Below are positions 53,944 through 64,000 of a DNA stretch of 64,000 nucleotides, piece after piece. The stretch spans positions 26,023,485 to 26,087,484 of the forward strand of contig OZ038433.1 of assembly GCA_964036275.1 (NCBI GenBank), written 5' to 3'. This stretch comes from Litoditis marina. Its lineage: Eukaryota > Nematoda > Chromadorea > Rhabditida > Rhabditidae. The first letter of the stretch is position 1. Each line of letters begins with the position of its first letter. A program made the translations under genes and the position numbers. The notes beneath the pieces are model-generated. The model was not told where the DNA came from. It saw only the letters and a list, made by a program, of their open reading frames with translations, and did no database searches.

Positions 53944-54913
53944 TCAATCCCTTGATCTCACGAAAAGTTTAGATGAGATAGAAACGCACAAACATCAAGA
54001 GAGCATGTATGAATTCGATTAATGAATGACAACAAACACGAAAGAAATCAGAGCGATTGAAGAACAACTAATTTAAAGGTCAGTAGATCTTTTCCATTAC
54101 TTACAGAACACTTATGTAATTTTTCATACCATCCCACATTTGTACAAAAGTATATGGGGACCAAAAAGCGTTCATGCTGTGCTGTGGTCATTAGAAGTGC
54201 AGTCTCAGTAAATGACAGATAAGTGTAGAAAAAGTCACCAAAGTCCTTCGAAGAATGAGTAGAGAAAAAGGTGAAAGGTGTTAAAGAGGAAAATCTTCTG
54301 ATGTGTTTGTTACATTGTAAATCATTACATATTCTTCAGCTCAGGCGCGGTAGAAGTTGAAGACGATGAGATGTGAGATGGCTGATCAAGACAAACCTAT
54401 TAATGCTATTTTCAGTTCCAAACATTGTATTAGCATTTTTTCATGAGGGTTCTAATCATCAATGTTGAAGAGCCTTATCACCAAGTTTAATAAAGCATTC
54501 CATGTTCTGTAGATATAACAACAAAACACACTACGGCATAAGAAAATACTGGAAAATTGTCGATGACAGCTTGGTTTTACCCCGGAAATTGTGTTCAAGG
54601 TGCCGTGACTGCATAGTTAGCCTCTCGTGGCTGGGGGACTGAATCCGAGCCAGTTCCAGCTGTTTCTCCTTAAGCATTGAAAATTTATAAAAATGAAGAC
54701 AATTCAACTGATCATATATTCGAGTTACATACATTACTCTGCCAAAAAAAAACTAATGGTTCATTGATTGGCTCATACGACAGGTTTTTTTTTACAATTA
54801 ACTATAAGATGCTAAACCGACAATTATAGTTTCTCCGCGGTTGCTCATTCATTGTAGCCGAATACGCTTCAAAATATTTTTTTACGTTTTTCTCCTCTCC
54901 ACCTGTGAACGTT
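53790..54913. other. Region between retrotransposon and Srt receptor 3' end
   Basis: The first 150 bp are the retrotransposon 3' UTR and tail. The rest should include the 3' UTR of the minus-strand Srt gene. No other gene recognised. Confidence 0.45.
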
Positions 54914-57900
54914 TCAAACAAAGTAACGAAGCGTTTTTCTGTTTGACCAACCGTTGGGGGGCTGCAGTGGAAGTACAGTTGTGGTACGACGTTTCAGTCC
55001 GAGATAGCCCAGCACTCGTGTTCTGATGGTCTGATTCAGCAGCAGATAAATGTACGCCGCACAACCTGATGTAAAAATGATAAAATTGGCTCTTTTCGGA
55101 TTCAAGACTAATTGTTGATATTGTAAAACTTTGTTTTTCATGTTTGATCTGAAAAACAGTTTGGCACTACTCTGATTCCAACAGTGCTTGTTACATTTGC
55201 AACATTGAAAAGTTATATCAGTTGTACATCAACATAATTTCCATTTTTTCGAGATGTGTATCCTAATTACAGACATACTCATAACACCGAGAAGCTACTA
55301 TGAAACGTGTCCTACTCTGACAGTCAGCGTGTGTTTGTAGAGGACTATACCGTGTCTGATCATCCAACTGATTTGCCCAAATAGAATGAAGACGGGCGAG
55401 GGGGAACCGTGTTGCATGACGACGTAGCAGAAGGACGCAGACAGGTCGAAGGAGCACATCAGAATCGCTTGCACGATCATCTGAAACGGAAATAGTCACT
55501 ATTTCCATGTGAAAGAATAAAGGACACCAAAACGTTTTTTTTTTCAATAGCTGCAACCTTTCACAATCCCCCTCTTCTAATAAACCATTTCGCTAAAATC
55601 TGGGGTAAATACATTTGGTTAAGCATTATTCGAAGACGACCATCAAGTTTGTTTTCTGATTGAAGACGAGTTGACCTACCGGATGTTTCTTCAAGGTAAA
55701 CTCCTGGTTGTGTTGTCGGTACTTTGATCGTAAAAGAAAAGCAAAAATCACATAGGCGAATACCATGAGTACGACGGTTATCTCATTGTTCAAACTGTGT
55801 GAAATGTTTGAGTAGTCCTATAAACATGTAGGGCGTTATATTCAATGTGATTCTCATTGAGACTTCTACATTACACCTTAATAGTCCCAGCAAGAGTGGA
55901 AACAACTACACTACGAGTGTATAATGTGCGGATTGCTTAGATCACTGAGTCCCAAGAACCTTTTCAGGTTCTCTCGGATTTGAGAGAATGTTCATTGAAC
56001 AGCTGATACGCAGATTTCGCTGTCATCAGCTGAGTGACGTTCTTCTTCAAACAACTCATTGTCAGCAATGAGTTTCAATGTAAATTGGAAGTCGATGGAA
56101 AACAACGAACTTCTTCCGAAGGGTAATAATAAGGATCTGTGTTGAGCTACATCGCCGTGCAAACTGGATCGTTCTGAGGTAATAAACTTTAGTTGTATTT
56201 TGAATGTAGTTTTATCAACCACATGTTTGTGATTCAACCTCGAACACAGAAAAACTTGATAAAATAACCAGTTTCCACCCATACCAAGTGAGTATTGTCA
56301 GCGATGAATGGGTCAAAGAACCAGGCGCCGAAGTTGGAATTGTGCAGGGGTGGACGGGTGAAGAGACAGAAATATAGGAAATAGATAGTTGTTATCGACA
56401 GTCCGATCTGAGGTGACAATACAGTGGTTTCATGTTCACAAGGCACTGTACTGTTGAAATTACATATTTTCTGTTCTCTTAAACTAAGGCTGGCTCAAAA
56501 ACACTCTGAGATTTTGAATTTCATCCTCCATACCCAAATGTTTTTACGTGTTTCCAATCCGGCTCTTCCAATGTCTTGGAAAAAAAAAGCGTACTGACAG
56601 TAGTGTAGGATTTTTTCCACAAAGGGCCTCCGAAGTAGGTGACAAACAGTCTGTTTATTACCAAGAACAGACATCCGGCACACGAACAACACCAAAGACC
56701 TGAAATTGTTAATATATCAAACTCAAAGTTCACCACTTCTGCCAAACTTCTCTGAAAAACTAACGACACTACGCATGATTCTCAACATAGAGGTAAATTT
56801 CATGTGAAGTGATGCATTCTGACTCGGTGGCCTGATCCTAAATTAACTAGAGCAACCCTACCCGAATTTCCGCACAGTCCGATCCACTCTGAGTCTACAA
56901 GTTGAAGGGGGACCGAAAGGAAAGTTAATATGAAAGAGCTGCTCAAGAAAAACCGATATATACAAATTTTAATCCAAACCAACGCTTTCAATCTGCGTAC
57001 GGTTCACATGTGTTAGCCTGTTTTGGGGAACGCGCCGTTTGAGTTTATGTGCCCCGGGGTACCTAAATTAGCTTTCTATTCTGCCCTCATTCAAGGTCCC
57101 AGGTTGAACTGGACATTCGCCGTTGTCCCTAACTTACCTACGCCTACGCAACCGGCCACGTAGACAATGTCCGGATAAGTACAGTAGACAGCCCCCCGGA
57201 TGAACAACAATCCGCCCACAATGCAGGTCAGAATGAGGGTCAGCACATCGACTATTCCTGTAACATCAAGGTTCACTTGTAGTTTGCACAAGTTTGAGCA
57301 ACCGATTTCATAGAGAAGAAAGCGGCGTGAGTATGCGACTCCTGCACTACTAGTTGTCAAGGTTGAATTAATATTTATAACTCACACGTGAATGTGGGTC
57401 AACCACAATACAAAACTGGAAAAGTGATATTCATTCACGAAAACTTCTTTGTTTGTTGTACATTATAGATTTGATAAATCCATATTTTGTAGTAGGGTGA
57501 TTCGCCCTCACTGACATTCATTTCAGAAAATGACATAATACTCAAACAATAGGACGCGTACATAAGTAATTGTTACGTAATAACAATTACTCATCTTTAT
57601 TGTACACAAAGAGATTAGTTAATACTTACCTAGGTAGAACATGATACGGTAACAGGAAAACCTCATCTGATTCTGTTCCATCATGGCACGGAGACAGAGT
57701 GTGTAGAGAAACTGATAGAAAACTTATCTCAATAAACAAAAAACTGTTCAATACAAAACAATCCAGATTACGGATTTTCACTCAATCAGTCGAACTCATA
57801 CCTATCATGCATTTCTTCTCGTTCTTCCTTTGTCTTTATCTCTCTCTCTCTGTCTCTCTCTCTCTCTCTCTCTCCCTTTCTTTTTTTGTCGCCGTCTCTC

Positions 57901-58908
57901 TTTCTTTCGTCTCGCTCAACTCCTTCTTTCTTGCACTTTGTATGCCCTTCTCTCTTTTCCTCTTCTACAACACTGACAATGGTGATTATTCCATAGATGA
58001 GACAGGAGCCTCCCAACACTGGCTCTCCAACCAGGGTGGGGTGGGTAGTAGAAAGACTGAAACAAATAAAGAAATTCCCGACACAACATTATACAACATT
58101 CATAAACAGTATATACTATTAGTTAATTTATTTGTTTATGTTACAGCTATATTCTGAATTGACGTCATTCCAGTTAACCTTTTTCTGTTTATTTAAGTGT
58201 AAACAGAAGAAACTGATTGTGACGTATCTACTGATCTTTCTTCCATTCAAGCCTCCTTCAAAGTTCAACTTGTTCCATATTCAGGAAGTTATTTCTCGTT
58301 GTGCCTCCAATAATTAACGACCTAATGTTAAGGTTAATGCAGTTAATGGCGAATTCTGCTAGAATGATGTTCATAGTAGATTCGGTATGTTAGTACAACA
58401 AAATTGACTTAAATTTAAATAAAGGGGTTCATTAAAAGTCTAGAACTTTACGGGCTGTAATTCTATTATATTTATTGGCTACAGAGTCCAAATTGCAACT
58501 AAATACAGACGAAATGGAGTAAGGAAAAGAAGTAAGAGAGAGAATTTTATTTGCACTGTGCAGCAACCTAGATTGCCCATTACAATCTTTAGTTACCTCG
58601 ACATTTCATGCTTCTAGTTCCGGTCATTCCTACTAAGACTTGGCAGCATGCCAATGAATACCCAAAGCTATTTTTCACTACTTTAGAGTTTTGCAAAAAA
58701 ATTCAAATTTTTGTTAGCGGTTGTCCAGTCTCATAAGAGCGCATGAACGGGAAATTTTTCTAGAACGTTTACGTTTGCTCTAAGAAATAGTCGTCCGAAA
58801 ATCTTGGCACGATTCCAATAGGTCTCGGTGGGAATGAAACGAACTATACCTGCAATTGTAGTCTGGCATGGTTTCTCCTCGTACTCGATATCGAAGATAG
58901 TGCTCCAT
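54914..58908 (-). CDS. Srt-class serpentine chemoreceptor (nematode 7TM GPCR)
   Basis: Srt proteins are a nematode-only family of seven-helix receptors, mostly expressed in chemosensory neurons. Nine exons give 990 nt (329 aa), the usual Srt length: 58908-58850, 58056-57978, 57711-57630, 57257-57138, 56699-56599, 56407-56256, 55794-55680, 55480-55351, 55065-54914. All phases agree. Family landmarks in order: MPDYNCS near the N-terminus, LGGSCLIYGIITI (helix 1), SCYRIMFYLG leading into helix 2, GAVYCTYPDIVYVAG, LWCCSCAGC and INRLF (helix 3), YFCLFTRPP and AWFFDPFIAD, GQISWMIRHG (helix 6 to 7) and LLLNQTIRTRVL at the end. The start is the ATG lying 2 bp after an acceptor-like AAATTCAG. Exon 6 may end earlier, at 56285, in which case the exon 7 junction must differ; the longer version keeps phase. 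Two donors are GTCAGT. Intron 2 has a CT microsatellite. Confidence 0.86.
57839..57874. repeat. (CT)n microsatellite in Srt intron 2
   Basis: About 17 CT dinucleotides with one TG interruption, inside a longer pyrimidine-rich stretch to about 57960. Confidence 0.9.
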
Positions 58909-61053
58909 ATCTGAATTTGAGGTGATAAACTGTGCTTTTCAAAGTGTGTATATATGAGGCAATACAACTTGAAATATACAACTTCTGAAACGGAATGATG
59001 GTGATTACAAATTTGAATGATTGAGCAACAGTTTATGTTAGAAAACACATAACTGATGCGAAACATAACTAAGAAGGTCTTAAACGTCCCGGCTTCCTTT
59101 TTGCAGTATTTCCTGTTTCCTATCGGGACATAGGAGCAGTTTTTTTTTGGAAAGACCCGTGTTGAGGTGGGGACATGTGGGGACATTTTTGAATACCGCC
59201 TCATGAGCATCAAAAAACGAAAAGAGCTCGGTGAACACTCATTCGATTAGAGTGACAAGTAGTAGCTGGGGAACATACTTGTACCGAATCCCCAGAGCAA
59301 TCATTTTGTTCTAGGAATCTGCGAAAAATTACCTATTGTGTAGCATATCTGGAGTATTTTCTCCGCCCACTTTGAATGATAATCCGGTAATCCTCAATGT
59401 CTGGAAATGACGAGTTAACTGAGATCGGATAGACGCTCAATAGAGGTGAAATACAGTGGAAAGACGTCTCGAATTGCTTCGCGGGACCGAAATGTCGCTG
59501 AGTCTGCAGATTAAGAAGAAGTATGCACCGTTCAATGGAAAACGTTGTCCAGGGCGCCCACTGGTTAGATGGAGACATGAGTTGGTACTTGCCGTGCAAA
59601 ATCACGACCGTTCAATGAGAAGAGGTCGTGTCCGTCGGCGCGTCCGCCCTTGTCCCAGGCGAAGAGATATTGAGAAAGTGCATCGATAAAAATCTGTGGA
59701 AAGTGATAAATAACATCCTAATGTAACAATACGATGCGAATGAATAAATCTTGAAATCGTGAAATGATGAAATCTAAAAGTACTGTTACCGCGTCATAGA
59801 ACCTAATTGCAGCGGTCACTCTAAATATGGAGAGCAAGATAAGGTGTGATTTGGATGCACTTCCAATCTGGAGAGGTGGAATTCTGATGTTCGCCGAATG
59901 CTTTAATTGTATTGTTTATGTTAGAGCCAGATGTGCACTATAACTCAACAATTAAAGCCTACCGCGCGGAAGAAAGATGCCAACAGCAAACAAATGATGC
60001 ATATTGGTTATTTTCCTCAAACATTTCAAGTTTCTCTTGATACCTTCACTGGTACAGACATAGGTTTGGCTCCAATATCACTTTCGTTTTCCAAAACCGA
60101 AGTTGTGCACTGTTCAAAAACATAGATTTGGTTTATGTTGAGAAACCGGAGAAGAACTCAGAGATCAGTGGGTTTTTATAGAGTTAGTAAAAGTTCACAA
60201 CAACAAAAAACGTTTGAAAGAGTCAATACGAGTGGAGAAGTGCATGAACTACGAGTGTATGGAGTGTTCGATTGTTTGCGATTGAAATTGCGTGTTTCAC
60301 AGTTTCCTAACTAATGATCTATTTTCAGTCTAGTCACAGTCTTATTTTCAACAAATGCAAAATCTGTCGCGACCTATAGTACTTCTGAAGGTGCGGTATT
60401 TCATTCAACATTCTTTTTGAAGTTTGAGCGTGTTCGGTTCTCAAACTCCGACTGTCTCGGACAGAAGTAGTCGAGTGTATCTATTTTATTACACCATAAA
60501 CGCATAATTTTACTGATAAGTGACGCGGAATTACTGTTTTCTGTCGTCTTCAGCTACCAACTACTGAAAAATTATCTGCTAACAAATAAAATTAGTCTAA
60601 ATCTACAAGAAGTGGAGATTTCTCGAGACTCTATTCTTTATACGTGAACTACACGTGATCTAAAGAAGTGTCTCATGTTTTTTGCTCTGTTTTTCAACCA
60701 GCTCATGAAATATGAGGGGCGCTCACAAAGTCTAGAAACACTGAAATCTATAATAACAGTAATTAAGAGAAGTTTGAAGGGCATAAAAGACACTTTCGTA
60801 TTCGACCCCAGAACAATTCGCCCAAACTTTTCTGAGGAACTGCAGCAAGAGAGTTTTTTTCACAGTGGTCCGTTTCGCTCACACTTTCAAAATTTGCAGT
60901 TCCTATCGCGTTCAGCCGCATATTTTGGCGAGTGAGCCCTGAGTATGGATTGAGGCGCGGTTGATTTTTTGTTTCGTTGTTCTTGCTCGTAGTATTGATT
61001 TTAGTGTTTTGCGTAATTTTTGAACTGGTTTTTCAGAGGAACTTTTGGTTGAG
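58909..61053. other. Region between Srt receptor and two-helix protein
   Basis: Probably contains the promoters of both flanking genes, which are transcribed divergently. The plus frame at 59456-59689 includes RCPGRPLVRWRHEL, which resembles the GRPP-x-RW motif near the C-terminus of some LINE proteins and could be an old fragment, but nothing else supports it. The 86-codon frame at 60675-60935 has no recognisable motif. Confidence 0.4.
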
Positions 61054-63281
61054 ATGAATATTCAGGCCATTCTGTGCTCGTTTGTGCTCGCGATTGGAGC
61101 AGTACTCATCTGCATCACCACACGAACGTGAGCAGTTTGCTATAGCTTTCTCGTATCAATTATTCTTTCCCACGTTTCAGCAATCTAATTTCATCTATAT
61201 AAGAGATATGAGCCTAGTTTTTTGAGTAACAGGGTATAGTTTACGGTCCCAATCGTCGCCCGCTCTTGCAAACCTCCAGCCTGGTTTCACATATTTTTAT
61301 AGCAGTTTTTGTATGTAGCTTCTATATGGCCATTCATTATCCAGTTGTTCCCCTCATGTCAATAGTTCATTTTTTCGGTTCAGATTTCATTTTACACAAT
61401 AATCATATCCGCAAAAGTAGTTTCTTACAAAAACCTACTTGAAAACTATGTTTCGAATGCAAAAACGAGAATATGCTTCTTCGGCTCATCGTGAATGATA
61501 TTGTATTGCCATTCACGGTGAGTTGCACTCATCGTTTTCAAGGAAACGGTTCTTTTACTCTTTATATTTCAAATTGTACGAGATTATAAGTAAGGTTGTA
61601 TGATTTTCGAGTACGTATGCTGAAATCATGGCCAATCAGAACCATAACATCCTGCGTCTCTCGCTTCGCGCACTATTTCGCGACACTCGGGTCAGAGCAG
61701 AGATATAGCATACTTTTGTGAAGACGCAGGTGGTTCTTGCATACCGCCTCCGGAAGTAATCGATAACTAATGTCAGTTGGTTTCAGGGCAGACGACGATG
61801 GGGCTATCAAGGGGAAATCGGCCAGAGTTGTGGAAATAATAGGCATTGTGATGGCCGCGGTCGGCGGTGTCGGCTACCTTTTCACCATTTTCGAAGTGGT
61901 ACGAACTCAATTGACATTTTTTTATATTTATTCATTCACGTCGTTTCGTTACGAGGCGGTGATCGTCATATATGCCACAGATTTTATATTGGTCCCTCTC
62001 TTGCGTAGAAGTCATCATGGTGGATTATCGAATGCTCTCATGGCATTGATCCAGTGACATGCGAGAGACTTCTTGAAGAAAGGGGAAGAGACTGCTCGTG
62101 AACATGCATTCCTGTTGGGAATACTCAATAATAATATATAATCACAGCTCTCGGTTTTTTGACGTATGCCAGTAACAATCTGTGGATACAACACACACCT
62201 CTTCATAATAGTTGTAGTTCTGAAGGATTATGAGACAAATTAGACGTAAGATGCCTCTACTGACATTCTTCACGATGAGAGTGTACGTTTTCACGAAGTC
62301 AAGAAATTCCAACGATTGTCTATCATTCCGTTTTCAGTGAAGAACCAGTACGGTTACTCGATAATAGCGATAATATATGAAGTGTTACATTGAAAGAAAA
62401 TTTTCGCTAAGAAAGGTTGCACAGTCTGAGATGAACACGACATTATGTCAGAGAATCCAGAGAATATTATGAATCACATGTTGATTGAAACTTTGTGTTT
62501 TAGTGAATTTTCTGTTGGATTATTCGCTTGCAGATAAGAAGAGGACACGACAAACTTTCCAACAAGAAACTGAGAAAGTTGGAGAAGCAGGTGTGTTAGA
62601 TTTAACATACATCTCGCGCGATAGTTGTCTCCAAACAACACATGAGATAGTCTCATTAGTAGTGAGTAGTGAGTGAATTTTATCAGTTCTCTCACAGATC
62701 TTACTTCCAAAATCCAATTCTATGACTAATGTAACTATATCGCAGACAGATTCCCGCATGACAAGCTTAGTGAAATCAGTTTTTGAAAGCATTACATGAG
62801 CCACCTTACCCTGAAAAGGGTAAATCTAGTAAAATAGTTTGTTCGGGTTTCAAGATTTTGGTTATGACTAATTATGCACAAGTTCTGGTGGATGTGCTTT
62901 AAGTAGAAAATCCTCTCGTCCAACATACGCTAGTTCTCTGCTTTTACACTTGCCGAGTTCTCTATATGTTCTACTCTTTGAACAATAGAGATAAGACTCT
63001 AACAAGGATCAACGGTATTTGATTTGTTCTGCTTTACCCCGTAGTTCCCTGCACTTATTATTCAGAGTTTATTAGCTCCTAAACAATAGAGAGAAAGATA
63101 AGAAACATCAGTTTCTAGCAGAGATCAATGACATATCAGAATAGTCCCTTTGGTGTTTGTAGTTTGTAGTTTGATTCATAATACCCACAATCTGACACAG
63201 GTTCATCAACGGAATGCCATCAATGGACACGTCGTGGAGCTGCGAGCGGATACTGTGATTCCGATTAATGAACGATTCTGA
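61054..63281 (+). CDS. Predicted small membrane protein with two helices
   Basis: Not a family I recognise. Four exons give 324 nt (107 aa): 61054-61127, 61787-61898, 62533-62589, 63201-63281, with matching phases and GT-AG introns (donors GTGAGC, GTACGA, GTGTGT). The first helix is IQAILCSFVLAIGAVLICIT, right at the N-terminus. A charged loop follows (ADDDGAIKGKSA), then a second helix IIGIVMAAVGGVGYLFTIF, a strongly basic stretch (IRRGHDKLSNKKLRKLEKQ) and a tail ending INERF. Both ends probably face the same side of the membrane, with the basic stretch cytoplasmic. The exons are GC-richer than the surrounding introns. An acceptor-like TTTTTCAG lies 17 bp upstream of the ATG. A family A foldback element sits in intron 1. 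Exon 2 could instead read on to a stop at 62057, but that extension is AT-rich and less protein-like. Confidence 0.5.
61611..61758. mobile_element. Family A foldback element (diverged) in intron 1 of the two-helix gene
   Basis: It starts GTACGTATGCTGAAATCATG and contains CATCCTGCGTCTC and, at its right, GACGCAGGTGGTTCTTGCAT. The arms still pair loosely; the centre has CTCGCTTCGCGCACTATTTC. Confidence 0.6.
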
Positions 63282-64000
63282 AAATGTCATTTTAGAAAAT
63301 AAGGAAGTTTTTGGATTGAACTTGAAAAAAATTTGATGAAAATAGGCGAAGTTGTGTTTTGAAGGTTTCGAAAACAAGTTTCGCAGTGAGAATGCAAGCC
63401 AAACATGAGCTTCTCTCAATTGTTCACTCGAAAGGTCGAGAGTAAATTGAAAATATTCCATGTTCCAATTTACACTAGTTTGGTTTCAGTATAAGCAGAT
63501 GAAAAACATTTTTTGTGCTTTTAACTTGATCTGATCTTCGATCCCTTTATTCAAGTGTGTGAGTGTGTTTCTGAAGCTGTCAATTGCGTGAAATTGATCA
63601 TGATCTCAGACAGCTCTCTTATCTTATTTGCTTCAGGGATTACGCGCTCTTCCCAATGTGTTTTGTGTTTTAGTTGATTCTTGTTCACTGAAACATATTA
63701 TGTTTCTGGTAGATGATGAATAATAGATGAAGTGAAGTGCGCTTGAATGACGTTTTTCCAATTTGTATTCAGTACACTTCGGTTCTCCGTCATGTAGCCA
63801 TGCATTGCATTATTCATTCTCTAGTTTTTACGGTAGCCCAGTCAAAGTGTTTAAAGGAGACCGGAGAGCAACATGGTTTCTCTTGAAGCTGCTCTATCCT
63901 TGATTGGACGCGTTGCATGTCGCGCGGCATTGTCATGTGAATGTCACGTGGACTGATCAAACTAATATACGAGTTATTTGTGCTCTCTGATCTCAATACA
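63282..64000. other. Right end of window
   Basis: No gene recognised. It should contain the 3' UTR of the two-helix gene. Short open frames on both strands have no motif. Confidence 0.4.

Noticed and set aside
54597..54660. tRNA-like text GACTGCATAGTTAGCC...GACTGAATCC
   Set aside because: Both boxes are too far from consensus and no cloverleaf pairing can be drawn.
59456..59689. Possible LINE C-terminal fragment (GRPLVRW motif)
   Set aside because: Only one short motif matches and nothing upstream resembles a reverse transcriptase.

Overview
This is nuclear DNA of a nematode, probably a rhabditid relative rather than C. elegans itself. Genes are split into short exons by introns that end in TTTTCAG-like acceptors. 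One gene encodes a complete Srt-class serpentine chemoreceptor, a nematode-specific family. The only telomere-like hexamer seen is TTAGGC. Many introns (55 to about 790 bp) are longer than is typical of C. elegans and are full of small foldback repeats and microsatellites. I found no bacterial, organellar or viral gene.

Layout. 1-4.8 kb: the minus-strand start of a plexin-like receptor (two exons, rest not identified). 4.84-19.47 kb: a four-copy direct tandem array with a 3.75 kb unit and no convincing protein gene; each unit carries a tRNA-like sequence, three clustered CACGTG sites and GC-rich palindromes. 19.5-31.1 kb: about 11.6 kb in which I recognise no gene, only repeats, a minisatellite, a perfect hairpin and a degenerate tRNA-like sequence. 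31.1-51.1 kb: three plus-strand genes in a row, an SLC36-type amino-acid transporter (12 exons, 472 aa), a polyamine-oxidase-type flavin amine oxidase (11 exons, 480 aa) and a soluble guanylate cyclase (20 exons, 730 aa). 52.1-53.9 kb: a 5'-truncated non-LTR retrotransposon with an open reverse transcriptase. 54.9-58.9 kb: the Srt chemoreceptor on the minus strand (9 exons, 329 aa). 61.1-63.3 kb: a predicted small two-helix membrane protein (4 exons, 107 aa) on the plus strand.

The exon models were built by hand from splice sites, reading-frame continuity and family motifs. All five complete models close in frame from ATG to stop, but none has transcript support. The amine oxidase stop codon and the cyclase ATG are 178 bp apart on the same strand, with an AATAAA and a hairpin between them, which suggests a nematode operon. 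The cyclase has the haem-ligand histidine, both metal-binding aspartates and the guanine-recognition residues, but lacks the catalytic Asn/Arg pair and ends in a CaaX prenylation box. It probably works as one half of a membrane-attached heterodimer. One foldback element family (about 150-170 bp) has copies in introns of the transporter, oxidase, cyclase and two-helix genes.
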